This document shows positions 8,884-17,793 of a stretch of DNA of 64,000 nt, in pieces. The notes under the pieces are model-generated. The model made no database searches and was not told the origin of the DNA. It saw nothing but the letters and a program-made list of their open reading frames with translations. The stretch covers positions 1-64,000 of the forward strand of contig NZ_SMSK01000002.1 in the NCBI RefSeq assembly GCF_004354985.1, given 5' to 3'. The translations under genes and the position numbers were made by a program. This stretch comes from Segetibacter sp. 3557_3. GTDB taxonomy: Bacteria; Bacteroidota; Bacteroidia; Chitinophagales; Chitinophagaceae. Every line of letters begins with the position of its first letter. Positions within the stretch are counted from its first letter, which is position 1.

Positions 8884-10257
8884 ATGAAAAGATGTCTTTA
8901 TTGGTTACTCGGTATTATTATAATTACAACATCCGCTTGTCAAAATACAACAACCACAGGCGAACAGGGTACCGCTGCGCATCCAACGGGCGACTCGGGC
9001 CTGAAGCATCCTGAATGGATTTTGCAGGGAAACATTTACGAAGTAAACGTTCGACAGTATACCACGGAAGGTACATTTAAAGCGTTCCAGGCTAATCTCG
9101 ACCGCCTGAAGGAAATGGGTGTACAAACGTTGTGGTTTATGCCCATCAACCCCATCAGCATAAAAGACCGAAAAGGCACACTGGGCAGTTATTATGCCGT
9201 TAGCAACTATACCCAGGTAAACCCCGAGTTTGGCGATATGAACGATTGGAAGGCGCTGGTAAAGGCTGCTCATGACAAAGGGTTTAAGGTGATCATCGAC
9301 TGGGTAGCAAACCACACCGGAGCTGATCATGTTTGGCTCACCAGTCATCCGGATTTCTATGTTAAAGACAGTTCCGGAAATGCAAAAATTGCTTTTGATT
9401 GGTCAGACACACGGCAACTTGATCACAGCAATACCGCTATGGGCGACTCCATGATTGAAGCAATGCGATACTGGATAACGGAAAGCGATATCGATGGCTT
9501 CAGGTGTGATGTTGCCGGAACCGTGCCCACAACATTCTGGAAAAGATGCATCGGTTCACTTCAAAAACAGAAACCCTTGTTTATGCTTGCAGAAGGCGAC
9601 ACAGTGGCTTTACACCATGCAGGGTTCAATGCCACCTATCCATGGAATATGTTTCAGATGATGAAAAAGATTGCTAAGGGTGAGCGACCCGCGTTTGCAA
9701 TCGATAGCATCAGGATGCAAACCGACAGCATATACCCTGCTGATGCTATAAGGATGTATTTCACCAGTAACCACGACGAAAACAGCTGGAATGGTGCCGA
9801 CTACGAAACAATGCCCGGAGCAGTACATGCTCCCTTTGCAGTTTATACCCAAACCGCAGGCAGAAGCGTGCCGCTTATTTACAGCGGACAGGAAGAGCCG
9901 GTACTTCGCAAGGTTGAGTTTTTTGAACGGGATCCTTTACGCATGGGCAAATTTAAAAGGGCGCAATTTTACAAAACCCTACTGTCGTTAAGAGCGCGCA
10001 ACCCTGCTCTGGCTGCGAACAGTAAATTTTCAAAGGTTGTTGTTGGAAACGAAAGGGCCCTGTATGCTTTTGTTCGTGAGCATGGGACTAACAGGGTGCT
10101 GGTTATTCTGAACTTATCTGCCAGTGAGCAAACAATCACCGTAAAAGATAAGGGACTCTATGCTACCCCAATGAACTTGTTTCTCGGGAATAAGGAGCCC
10201 GTAAGTGACAAACCCTTTAACATTGAACCGTGGGGCTATATTATCTATGAATACTAA
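8884..10257 (+). CDS. GH13 alpha-amylase family lipoprotein
   Basis: A 457-residue lipoprotein. The ATG at 8884 opens a signal peptide ending in the lipobox region TTSACQ; a longer frame back to 8701 lacks these traits and would overlap the dioxygenase promoter. The four GH13 regions are visible: I DWVANH (about 139-144), II GFRCDVAG with the nucleophile Asp near 209, III LAEGD with the acid Glu near 237, and IV SNHDEN near 296. A short beta-sandwich follows, ending in EPWGYIIYEY. It probably cuts alpha-1,4-linked glucans at the cell surface or in the periplasm. The compact barrel suggests a maltodextrin-type enzyme, but subfamily cannot be fixed. It is not part of a SusC/D locus here. Confidence 0.9.
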   Translation: MKRCLYWLLGIIIITTSACQNTTTTGEQGTAAHPTGDSGLKHPEWILQGNIYEVNVRQYTTEGTFKAFQANLDRLKEMGVQTLWFMPINPISIKDRKGTLGSYYAVSNYTQVNPEFGDMNDWKALVKAAHDKGFKVIIDWVANHTGADHVWLTSHPDFYVKDSSGNAKIAFDWSDTRQLDHSNTAMGDSMIEAMRYWITESDIDGFRCDVAGTVPTTFWKRCIGSLQKQKPLFMLAEGDTVALHHAGFNATYPWNMFQMMKKIAKGERPAFAIDSIRMQTDSIYPADAIRMYFTSNHDENSWNGADYETMPGAVHAPFAVYTQTAGRSVPLIYSGQEEPVLRKVEFFERDPLRMGKFKRAQFYKTLLSLRARNPALAANSKFSKVVVGNERALYAFVREHGTNRVLVILNLSASEQTITVKDKGLYATPMNLFLGNKEPVSDKPFNIEPWGYIIYEY

Positions 10258-10423
10258 CGTTGCCTGTTTTATCAGCTTTGCTTCAGGCGGTTTTTGTTTC
10301 TCATCCTCACTTCTTACCAGTGCTAGTTTAATGATTACTTTAACACTTAACCACATAATTGGGTCTACCTTGGGCACGTTGTTTTCAGGGCAGCTGTGCA
10401 CAAAAGAACATACGTGCACTTAC

Positions 10424-10451
10424 TTGTCCACTAGTTCATGAATTAGTTTTG
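10424..10451 (+). promoter_or_regulatory. Bacteroidota-type promoter for exbB
   Basis: TTG at 10424-10426 and TAGTTTTG at 10444-10451 with a 17-base spacer. This fits the TTG-N17-19-TAnnTTTG pattern of the Bacteroidota primary sigma factor. The ATG of exbB is 22 bases downstream. Confidence 0.6.
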
Positions 10452-10473
10452 CATATTAAATACAAACATTAGA

Positions 10474-11169
10474 ATGAGTTGGATTTTCCTCCAGGTAGAT
10501 ACACAAAGGCTTGCAGATAGTACACGCGTTGCGGCCATCGAGCCGGCTGATCAGATTTCCCTTTGGGCTTTGCTAGATAAAGGTGGTTGGATCATGTATC
10601 CATTATACCTTCTACTCGTTTTAGCGATTTTTGTGTTCTTTGAACGGTTAATCGCGATCAGGAAAGCAAGTAAAATTGAGCCCAATTTCATGAGCATGAT
10701 CCGCGACAACATCATGACCGGAAATGTAGCAGCAGCCCGGACCCTTGCTAAAAACACCGACAATCCTGTTGCTCGAATGATTGAAAAAGGCATACGGCGT
10801 TTAGGCAAGCCCATCGATGCAATCGAAAAAAGCATGGAGAATATTGGCAAGCTCGAGATGTATAAAATGGAACGTAACCTGAACATACTTTCTCTTGTAG
10901 CTGGTATCGCACCAATGTTTGGTTTTCTTGGTACCATCATCGGTATGGTGCAGTTGTTTTATGGTATCGCAAGCACGGGGGAGTATACACTCAACACCAT
11001 TGCCGGTGGTATCTATACAAAAATGATCACCTCAGCTACAGGTCTGATTATTGGATTGATTGCTTACGTGGGTCATAACTTTCTTACAACGCAGATCGAT
11101 AAAACTGCAAACAAAATGGAAGCAGCCAGTGCGGAGTTTATCGATGTACTGCAGGAGCCTACAAGGTAG
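10474..11169 (+). CDS. exbB: MotA/TolQ/ExbB proton-channel protein
   Basis: A 231-residue inner-membrane protein. The first membrane helix lies at about residues 38-62 (PLYLLLVLAIFVFFERLIA), followed by a cytoplasmic domain. Two more helices lie near 132-155 (LSLVAGIAPMFGFLGTIIGM) and 170-195 (TKMITSATGLIIGLIAYVG), carrying the Gly/Thr-rich channel signature. With ExbD it uses the proton gradient to drive TonB, which powers outer-membrane importers such as SusC. No TonB gene is next to it. The exbD gene follows after 156 bases, which contain a dispersed repeat. TolQ of the Tol-Pal system is the alternative, but no tolA, tolB or pal is present. Confidence 0.88.
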   Translation: MSWIFLQVDTQRLADSTRVAAIEPADQISLWALLDKGGWIMYPLYLLLVLAIFVFFERLIAIRKASKIEPNFMSMIRDNIMTGNVAAARTLAKNTDNPVARMIEKGIRRLGKPIDAIEKSMENIGKLEMYKMERNLNILSLVAGIAPMFGFLGTIIGMVQLFYGIASTGEYTLNTIAGGIYTKMITSATGLIIGLIAYVGHNFLTTQIDKTANKMEAASAEFIDVLQEPTR

Positions 11170-11199
11170 TTTTTGGGACCAGGCATTTGTTCAATGTGG

Positions 11200-11247
11200 A
11201 ACATCGTTGCGTCGCATTACTTTCATCGGCAAACCCCTGTTCAACAC
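11200..11247 (+). repeat. Dispersed intergenic repeat, copy 2 (between exbB and exbD)
   Basis: Begins with CATCGTTGCGTCGCA at 11202-11216, then GGCAAACC at 11228-11235 and a TTCAACA tail. The same order of blocks occurs at 39965-40011, and the 15-mer occurs in reverse at 112-126. Confidence 0.65.
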
Positions 11248-11325
11248 CAGCCTTTGCCAAAATCAGGATCACTGGATAATTAAGGTGGCTAACCAAAACA
11301 GCTGATTAGCTCTACAACAACAACA

Positions 11326-11730
11326 ATGAATATACGCAGCAGATTACGACATCATCCTGAGGTGCATACCGGCGCCTTAAACGATATATTGTTTATTCTT
11401 CTTTTGTTCTTTCTGATTGTGTCAACACTCGCAAATCCGAACGTTATCAAAGTTTCGAATCCAAAGGCAAAGAGCGACACAAAATCTAAACAAACCGTTG
11501 TTGTAACGGTCGATAAGGACCAGGCACTTTACCTTGGTCAAAAAAAGATGGGCATAGATCAATTGGAGACAGAGCTTAAAGTGTTTCTTGCAAAGGAAAC
11601 TGAAAAGCCATCAGTGGTCATCAATGGAGATAGCACCGCTCACCTTGGTACCGCCATTAAGGTTATGCAGATCATCAAAAAACTTGGCGCTACTCCTGTA
11701 ATGGCCGTAGATAATAGTAGCGGCCGGTAA
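11326..11730 (+). CDS. exbD: ExbD/TolR family biopolymer transport protein
   Basis: A 134-residue partner of ExbB. A short basic N-terminus precedes the only membrane helix, NDILFILLLFFLIVSTLA (about residues 19-36), whose Asp is the conserved proton-carrying residue. A periplasmic domain of about 95 residues follows, with the family pattern PSVVINGDSTAHLGTAIKVMQIIKKLG. It should assemble with ExbB in the inner membrane. Many Bacteroidota carry two exbD genes in tandem; only one is seen here. Confidence 0.87.
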   Translation: MNIRSRLRHHPEVHTGALNDILFILLLFFLIVSTLANPNVIKVSNPKAKSDTKSKQTVVVTVDKDQALYLGQKKMGIDQLETELKVFLAKETEKPSVVINGDSTAHLGTAIKVMQIIKKLGATPVMAVDNSSGR

Positions 11731-11807
11731 TAAGGTTAGCGAAATAAAAAAATACGTTTCAGCAATGAATGCTGTACCTGAACAGCTAACAAATACCACA
11801 GTTTTGG

Positions 11808-12671
11808 TTAAGCTTTAATCGCTTTAACCATCCTGTCCTTACCCTGCAGATCCTTCTTTACCTGCACATTTACATAACCATTGTTCTTGAAAAGAGCCTG
11901 CACCTCCTCTCCGAAATGTTCATTGATTTCCATGTAAACAGCGCCTTCCTTCTCAAGATGACTTTTGCCAAACTCAGCAATGGCCTGGTAGAAGATGAGT
12001 GCATCGTTATCGGGTACAAATAGGGCCCTATGTGGCTCATGATCCAGCACGTTTGCTGCCATAGATGCTGCTTCTTGTTCCCTGATATACGGTGGATTGC
12101 TTACGATGATTTTAAAGGTTCCTAACTTTTCCCGTGCTGATTGCTCAAGAAAGTTCAATTGCAGCAAGTCAATATTGGCGTTGTATTCAGTTGCATTTCT
12201 CTGTGCAACTTCGAGGGCGTTGGGCGAAACATCCAGCGCCGTCACCTGCACCAGTTTAAGTCTTTTCTTTAGTGCGATAGCAATACATCCGCTGCCTGTA
12301 CCAATGTCCAGTAGAGTTATATTGGCCAGGTTGGGATGCCGTTCAAGGTCTGTGCAGATCCAACTGACCAGTTCTTCTGTTTCCGGCCGCGGAATGAGTA
12401 CCTGGTCATTCACATACAACTTCATGTCGGCAAACCACGCTTCACCCAAAACATATTGAACAGGCACTCCTGAAATCAGTTTGGCTTCAACTGCTTCAAG
12501 TTCATCCTCCTGCTTTTGGCTTACCGGTAAATCCTTGTACATAATCCGGTCAATCTTGCGCTGTCCGGTAACATGCTCAATTACCAGGTCGCAAATATTT
12601 GCGGCCTCCCGGTTGTCGTATACATCGTAAAGTGCTGCCAGCAGCCGCCTGTACGCAGTGTGGATGGTCAT
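11808..12671 (-). CDS. prmC: Peptide chain release factor N5-glutamine methyltransferase
   Basis: A 287-residue SAM-dependent enzyme that methylates the Gln of the GGQ motif in release factors RF1 and RF2. It has the N-terminal helical substrate domain with GVPVQYVLGEAWF, SAM motif I LLDIGTGSGCIAIAL and the diagnostic catalytic motif SNPPYIREQE. The length is standard. It is divergent from ribD, with 38 bases between the two start codons, and convergent with exbD, so it is probably expressed from its own promoter. Confidence 0.94.
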   Translation of the reverse strand: MTIHTAYRRLLAALYDVYDNREAANICDLVIEHVTGQRKIDRIMYKDLPVSQKQEDELEAVEAKLISGVPVQYVLGEAWFADMKLYVNDQVLIPRPETEELVSWICTDLERHPNLANITLLDIGTGSGCIAIALKKRLKLVQVTALDVSPNALEVAQRNATEYNANIDLLQLNFLEQSAREKLGTFKIIVSNPPYIREQEAASMAANVLDHEPHRALFVPDNDALIFYQAIAEFGKSHLEKEGAVYMEINEHFGEEVQALFKNNGYVNVQVKKDLQGKDRMVKAIKA

Positions 12672-12709
12672 GCTGCAATGCTACTGCTTTTTTAAGTTAC
12701 TTTGCTTTG

Positions 12710-13762
12710 ATGGATCACCATGAGTTGTATATGTTCCGGTGTATTGAGCTTGCAAAATTGGGAGCCGGGGCAGTTGCACCAAACCCGATGGTTGGCGCCG
12801 TGCTGGTCCACGAGGGCCGGATAATAGGAGAGGGCTTTCACCAGGGCTACGGCCAGCCCCACGCCGAGGTAAACTGCATAAACAGTGTTCGGAGCGAAGA
12901 CAAACACCTGTTACCATTTTCCACCATTTATGTGTCGCTTGAGCCTTGTGCACATTTTGGTAAAACACCACCTTGTGCCGACCTGCTCATCCGTGAACAA
13001 ATTCCGGAGGTCGTCGTAGGTTGTCGCGATCCGTTTGACGCAGTTAACGGTAAAGGCATCGAGAAGCTCAGGTCTGCCGGTCGAAGTGTTATGGTAGGGA
13101 TTTTAGAACAGGAGTGCACAAGGCTAAACAAACGTTTTTTCACCTTTCACACCAAACATCGACCCTACATTGTGCTTAAATGGGCACAAAGCCGAAATCT
13201 GAATATTGCCAGTCACGATCGGTCGCGGGTCTTCATTACCAACGAGGTCTCTAACCGGTTGGTCCACTGCTGGCGAACAGAAGAAGCTGCTATCATGGTG
13301 GGTACGAATACTGCCCTCGCCGATGATCCACACCTGAATACCCGTAAGTGGCCGGGTATTGCGCCTACCCGGCTGATCCTTGATTTGCATCTGCGCTTGC
13401 CGGATCATTTAAACATCTTCGATCGTAAACAACCCACGATAATTCTCAACCGAACAAGGCATCAACAACTGGGCAACCTGACCTATCATAAGCTGGATGG
13501 CGAAGGAACAGTAGTTCAACAGGTGCTCGCAGCTTGTGTCGCACATAACATTCAAAGCTTATTTATCGAAGGCGGGGCATCGCTCTTGCAGTCTTTCATA
13601 GACGAGCAAAGCTGGGATGAAGCCAGGGTACTTACCAATACGGCTCTGCATATTGAAGAAGGTCTTTCAGCACCGCGTTTGCGGGACTTTCGCGCGGGTG
13701 ATACCAAACGATTCCTTTCAGATGAGCTGCATACTTATTACCCAAACAACTATTCGTATTGA
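12710..13762 (+). CDS. ribD: Riboflavin biosynthesis deaminase/reductase
   Basis: A 350-residue bifunctional enzyme for the second and third steps of riboflavin synthesis. The ATG at 12710 gives MDHHELYMFRCIELA, the usual N-terminus; the longer frame to 12599 runs through prmC and is not credible. The deaminase domain has the zinc motif HAEVNCI and PCAHFGKTPPC (residues to about 150). The reductase domain follows with YIVLKWAQS, MVGTNTALADDPHL and LFIEGGASLLQSF. The stop codon overlaps the TTG start of the next gene (TTGA), which suggests translational coupling. Confidence 0.94.
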   Translation: MDHHELYMFRCIELAKLGAGAVAPNPMVGAVLVHEGRIIGEGFHQGYGQPHAEVNCINSVRSEDKHLLPFSTIYVSLEPCAHFGKTPPCADLLIREQIPEVVVGCRDPFDAVNGKGIEKLRSAGRSVMVGILEQECTRLNKRFFTFHTKHRPYIVLKWAQSRNLNIASHDRSRVFITNEVSNRLVHCWRTEEAAIMVGTNTALADDPHLNTRKWPGIAPTRLILDLHLRLPDHLNIFDRKQPTIILNRTRHQQLGNLTYHKLDGEGTVVQQVLAACVAHNIQSLFIEGGASLLQSFIDEQSWDEARVLTNTALHIEEGLSAPRLRDFRAGDTKRFLSDELHTYYPNNYSY

Positions 13763-14370
13763 AAGAAAAGTTCTACTACTACACCATTGAAAAACCATCT
13801 GTCGCAGAGTTTAAAGACCGGGGCAGCAAGTTTATTGCCTATGCCTTTCCGCTATCGGATACCGACATTTTCAAAAAGCATTTGCAGGCACTTAAGAAGG
13901 AGCACCCCAAAGCAGTTCATTTTTGTTTTGCGTACCGTATCGGCACAGACGGCAATAATTTTCGAACAAGCGATGATGGCGAGCCCGCCGGTTCCGCAGG
14001 CAAGCCGATCCTGGGGCAAATAGACAGTAAGGAACTTTCTGATGTGTTGGTGATCGTCGTGCGGTATTTTGGTGGAACCTTGCTGGGTGTACCAGGCTTA
14101 ATCAATGCGTACAAAACAACAACTGCCCTTGCGTTACAGCTTACACCTAACATTCAAAAACCGGTCACCGAAAACTATAATTTGTCATTCGATTATACCC
14201 GGTTAAATGATGTGATGCTCGTGCTAAAAAAATTGAAGTGTACCGTGCTTAAAAGCGAGGTGCAATTGTTCTGCAACATGCAGGTCGCCATGCCAAAAGA
14301 AAACGCCGGCCAGGTCATCGACAAACTCCACGATCTACAAAATATTGAGGTGACTAAGATGGAAGGGTGA
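13759..14370 (+). CDS. YigZ/IMPACT (UPF0029) family protein
   Basis: A 203-residue member of the YigZ/IMPACT family. The core signature is present: GSKFIAYAFP near the start, then HPKAVHFCFAYRIG, RTSDDGEPAGSAGKPIL and VRYFGGTLLGVPGLINAY. A second domain (about 130-203) has the ferredoxin-like fold seen in the family. The start is TTG at 13759, overlapping the ribD stop by four bases, and no ATG fits better. The biochemical role is not established; a link with translation or peptide degradation has been proposed for the family. The pairing with ribD is probably only transcriptional. Confidence 0.9.
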   Translation: MKEKFYYYTIEKPSVAEFKDRGSKFIAYAFPLSDTDIFKKHLQALKKEHPKAVHFCFAYRIGTDGNNFRTSDDGEPAGSAGKPILGQIDSKELSDVLVIVVRYFGGTLLGVPGLINAYKTTTALALQLTPNIQKPVTENYNLSFDYTRLNDVMLVLKKLKCTVLKSEVQLFCNMQVAMPKENAGQVIDKLHDLQNIEVTKMEG

Positions 14371-14444
14371 GTATTCTAAGCGGCTTAGTATACTTATAGT
14401 TTTACAAACGCCTGGTTGCTGATGAACCTTACTACTCATTGTCA

Positions 14445-14890
14445 CTATAATAAGTACTTTTCGTCGAATTCAATTTCATGTTCCTTTAAAGAGCCTAGAA
14501 ACTCTTCTCTGTACGTCATGGTTTTATGGTGCTGTTCCTGGTTTTTAACGTATGCTATAATCGCTCCTTTCTCTTTGATCGAATAAGTGAATGCGCCGTA
14601 CCCATCCTACCAGCCGGGAAAGTTCTGGAATAGCCGGTTCTCCTTCATGTGCGTGGTGGTAGCTGTCTTAACATCTTCAACCAACGTTGCGAGGGCAACT
14701 GTCGGGTGTAGATGGGTCGCAATATGAATGTGATCTTCTACTGCGTTAACCCGGTATAGGTGACAATTGTGCCGGTGATGATTCCCCAAATGTAACGGAA
14801 CAAATCGGGTCGTTCAGGAGCATGCAGCACAGGCATTCTCTCTTTTGTACTGAATACAATCTGATATAAGATTTGAGTATAAGTGCTCAT
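14445..14890 (-). pseudogene. REP-associated tyrosine transposase (RAYT, Y1/IS200-like), broken
   Basis: Read on the reverse strand from the ATG at 14890. The first frame gives MSTYTQILYQIVFSTKERMP and ends as YIWGIITG. A frameshift near 14775-14790 moves to a frame with NCHLYRVNAVEDHIHIATHLHP, holding the His-Ile-His metal motif of HUH nucleases. A TAG at 14607-14609, probably from CAG, interrupts after NFPGW. The frame then continues with YGAFTYSIKEKGAIIAYVKN, where the catalytic Tyr would sit, to EFDEKYLL and a stop. The span of 446 bases is not a multiple of three, confirming the shift. These single-copy transposases process REP palindromes; here it stands beside a large palindromic array. 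No terminal inverted repeats of an insertion sequence were seen. Confidence 0.82.
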
Positions 14891-15009
14891 CTATAACATA
14901 TTGAGGTGCTCATCAATTAATATACTATTAGTTTTTCAGAATGGTAACGCTGTAAAAAATGTTGAACCACAAAGTTGTTTGTCATTTTTAAAACAACTCT
15001 CACCGGTTA

Positions 15010-15116
15010 TTCAACCCCTTCAGGGTTGTACAACAATGTTCTATTTTGTTCTCCGGGTTACACCCTTTCCTCCGGGTTACACCCGGAGCTATTCAAATTT
15101 TACCCCTTCAGGGTAA
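15010..15116 (-). repeat. Inverted, diverged copies of the 70-base repeat
   Basis: Two REP-like hairpin blocks in the opposite orientation to the main array: TTCAACCCCTTCAGGGTTG at 15010-15028, CTCCGGGTTACACCCGGAG at 15070-15088 and TACCCCTTCAGGGTA at 15101-15115. They lie between the broken RAYT gene and the array. About 160 bases of unassigned sequence separate them from the first forward unit. Confidence 0.7.
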
Positions 15117-15275
15117 GGACCATTTACTGGATCAATGTTTTACCTCCCGGCTTAAACAAAGCATATGCCCTTAAGTAGGGAGGTTAATTGCCCCACTATT
15201 TTCTATCACAAACGTGAAGGCGGAAACTGTTAACAGCCCTAATCAAATTCTGGAACCCCAATAGTGTGTTATCCT

Positions 15276-16110
15276 CAACCCTGAAGGGGTTGAACTTTAA
15301 TAGCCCTAGATGTTATGCAGGGCATTGAAACGATGGTTCATTATGCAACTGGGAAGGGGTTGAACTTAAAATAGGTCCGCATGCAATCCGGGGTATTGAA
15401 ATGATGGTTCGTTATCCAACCCTAAAGTGGTTGAACTTTAATAGCCGCGGATGCAACCCCGGATAATAAATCGATGGTTCATTAAACAACTGGGAAGGGG
15501 TTGAACCTTAATAGCCCCGAATGTTATCTGGGAAATTGAAACAACGGTTTGGAATCCAACCCTGAATGGGTTGAACTTAAATAGCCGCGGATGCAACCCC
15601 GGATAATAAATCGATGGTTCATTAAACAACTGGGAAGGGGTTGAACCTTAATAGCCCCGAATGTTATCTGGGAAATTGAAACAACGGTTCGGAATCCAAC
15701 CCGGAGTGGGTTGAACTTAAATAGCCCGGGATGCAATCCGGGACATAAAACGATGTTTCGTTATCCAACTGGGTAGGGGTTGAACTGTAATAGCCGCGGA
15801 TGCAATCCAGGATCTTAAAACGACGGTTCCTCATCCAACTGGGAATGGGTTGAACTTAGATTGCTCCCGATGCAATCCGGGGTATTGAAACGGTGGTTCA
15901 TCAACCAACCCTGGAGGGGTTGAACTTTAATAGCCGCGGATGCAATCCGGGGTTTTATATTGATGTTTCATAATCCAACCCTGGAGGGGTTGAACTTTAA
16001 TAGCCGCGGATGCAATCCGGGGTATTGAAACGATAGGTCAGTATCCAACTGGGAAGAGGTCAAACTTCAATAGCCGCGGATGCAATCCGGGGTATTATTA
16101 CATCATTGAA
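15276..16110 (+). repeat. Array of twelve REP-like units of about 70 bases
   Basis: Units begin at about 15276, 15346, 15417, 15487, 15557, 15627, 15697, 15766, 15836, 15906, 15976 and 16046. Each holds two imperfect palindromes: CAACCC...GGGTTG, and a GC-rich one around GGATGCAATCC. They are joined by AACTTTAATAGCC and TATTGAAACGATGGTTC. The first eight units alternate between a CAACCCT type and a CAACTGGG type, so the working unit there is about 140 bases. Sequence 15442-15548 is almost identical to 15582-15688, a recent 140-base duplication. There are no unique spacers, so this is not CRISPR. No gene is encoded; reverse frames across it are repeat artefacts. Confidence 0.92.
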
Positions 16111-16205
16111 TAGTCCATTCCTATTCTCTGGATTGCTGCCCTTAAAATCAGACAAATCCATAATTGATCCACCTGATGGCGCAACCAACCCTTTAATTCA
16201 GATGA

Positions 16206-17093
16206 TTATCTAAACCGTTCACTCACCACGAGGTCCTTGCTTCCTGCCGTATACTTGTAAAATCCTTCGCCGGTTTTTACGCCTTTAAACCCCGCATTTA
16301 CCATGTTAACCAATAGTGGACACGGTGCATAGCGGGGATTTCCAAAGCCTTGTTGCAGTACCTGAAGAATGCTCAGGCAAACATCAAGACCGATGAAATC
16401 TGCCAACTGGAGTGGGCCCATAGGGTGAGCCATTCCCAACTTAAAAATGGTATCAATATCTTCGACGCCGGCAACACCTTCGTATAACGAGAAAATCGCC
16501 TCATTGATCATGGGCATCAGGATCCGGTTTGCAATAAAGCCCGGGTAATCGTTTACCACGCAAGGTACTTTGCCAAGGGCGCGGCTTAGTTCTACGATCG
16601 TGGCGGTCGTGTTTGCATCCGTTGAGTAGCCGTTGATTACTTCAACAAGCTTCATAACCGGGACCGGGTTCATAAAGTGCATGCCAATGACCTTTTCGGG
16701 GCGGCTGGTACATGCTGCAATGGTGGTAATGGAAATGGAAGATGTATTGCTTGCAAGGATAGAAGCTGCAGGCGCCGCTTCGTTGACTTGCCGGAAGATC
16801 TCCTTTTTGAGATCGAGGTTTTCGGTTGCCGCTTCCACTACCAGGTCGGCGTGTGCTACGCCTTCGGCAATGGTTTGCCGCGTAACTATATTGCTGAGTG
16901 TTCGGGTTTTTTGTTCTTCATTAAGACTGCCTTTTGCCACCTGGCGGTCGAGGTTGTTGCCGATGGTTTTAATCGCCTTATCAAGCTGTGAACCGGATAC
17001 ATCGATGAGCGTAACCTTAAATTCGTGTTGCGCAAAAACATGCGCAATGCCATTGCCCATTGTGCCGGCGCCGATGACAGCAATATTTTTCAT
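16206..17093 (-). CDS. hbd: 3-hydroxyacyl-CoA (3-hydroxybutyryl-CoA) dehydrogenase
   Basis: A 295-residue NAD-dependent enzyme interconverting 3-hydroxyacyl-CoA and 3-oxoacyl-CoA in fatty-acid or butanoate metabolism. The N-terminal Rossmann motif is VIGAGTMGNGIAHVFA, and a conserved Glu-containing stretch is VVEAATENLDLKKEIF. The catalytic region is ASNTSSISIT followed by GMHFMNPVPVMKLVEVI, with the catalytic His. The C-terminal dimer domain has DYPGFIANRILMPMINEA and MGPLQLADFIGLDV. The length matches stand-alone Hbd/PaaH enzymes with no hydratase domain. It follows the repeat array in convergent position and is 58 bases upstream of the next gene on the same strand. Confidence 0.92.
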   Translation of the reverse strand: MKNIAVIGAGTMGNGIAHVFAQHEFKVTLIDVSGSQLDKAIKTIGNNLDRQVAKGSLNEEQKTRTLSNIVTRQTIAEGVAHADLVVEAATENLDLKKEIFRQVNEAAPAASILASNTSSISITTIAACTSRPEKVIGMHFMNPVPVMKLVEVINGYSTDANTTATIVELSRALGKVPCVVNDYPGFIANRILMPMINEAIFSLYEGVAGVEDIDTIFKLGMAHPMGPLQLADFIGLDVCLSILQVLQQGFGNPRYAPCPLLVNMVNAGFKGVKTGEGFYKYTAGSKDLVVSERFR

Positions 17094-17151
17094 AAGCCTT
17101 CAATTGATAACAACGAAGGTAAACGTGTGAGAGAGATTGTGAGGGAGAAGT

Positions 17152-17793
17152 TTACTTTTTGCTCTTGAAGTCACCGCGTTTCCAGGCCTTGATAAACTCA
17201 GACCAGGCAAATGGATTCAATACATTCATCGGAGGAGCCTGACCTGCGTAGTAATACCGGTTTGCGTTCTGGCGAAATTGAAAATTGGTTGCTTCACGCC
17301 CGTCGGACGGTAAGGTACTCATGAGCACACGCCGTTTTGCCTCGTCTGTATTCTGGCGTGCAATTTCGTATTTGTCATCGGGGATGCGGGTATTTACAAA
17401 GTCCCGCTCAAATTGGGCACGGGAGGGTCGCGGGCGTATGATTGTTGCAGGGAGGTAAGCCGTATCGGTAACCATTAGCTGTACAATGCTGTATTGGTTA
17501 CTCTCCAGTTTGGTAGGTATTTGTACCTGCTTTGGTTTAAATCCAACAGAAGTAAATTCGATGATATCGCCCTTAAGTACAACAATAGAAAATACCCCCT
17601 GTTCATTGGTCATGGTCCCCCGGTTCGTGCCGGTTACCACAACGCTCACGGAAGGAAGCCCTTGCAAGCTGTCCGCAGTCATCACCACACCATAAAGTTG
17701 AACAACGCTGTCCTGCACACTTTCAAATTGTGCAAACAACTTCATCGGTAAGAAAAACAGGAAAAGGAAGCTATATCGTAAAAATCTTTGCAT
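17152..17793 (-). CDS. Secreted protein with carboxypeptidase-regulatory-like beta-sandwich domain
   Basis: A 213-residue protein from the ATG at 17793 (MQRFLRYSFLFLF), which opens a signal peptide ending in LFAQ; the longer frame to 17841 adds a charged extension and is less likely. Residues about 30-110 form the CarboxypepD_reg-like fold: LYGVVMTADSLQGLPSVSVV, NRGTMTNEQGVFSIVV and IEFTSVGFKPKQV, as at the N-terminus of SusC proteins. The remaining 100 residues are polar, with FERDFVNTRIPDDKYE and a Trp-rich end. Similar short proteins are common and uncharacterised in Bacteroidota. It may be translated with the upstream gene or separately; function is unknown. Confidence 0.75.
   Translation of the reverse strand: MQRFLRYSFLFLFFLPMKLFAQFESVQDSVVQLYGVVMTADSLQGLPSVSVVVTGTNRGTMTNEQGVFSIVVLKGDIIEFTSVGFKPKQVQIPTKLESNQYSIVQLMVTDTAYLPATIIRPRPSRAQFERDFVNTRIPDDKYEIARQNTDEAKRRVLMSTLPSDGREATNFQFRQNANRYYYAGQAPPMNVLNPFAWSEFIKAWKRGDFKSKK

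Noticed and set aside
15438-15736. Two reverse-strand frames of 63 and 70 codons
   Set aside because: They are translations of the tandem repeat and repeat the same peptide; no start context or family.
15276-16110. CRISPR array
   Set aside because: The 70-base units follow one another directly with no unique spacers of constant length, and no cas gene is present.
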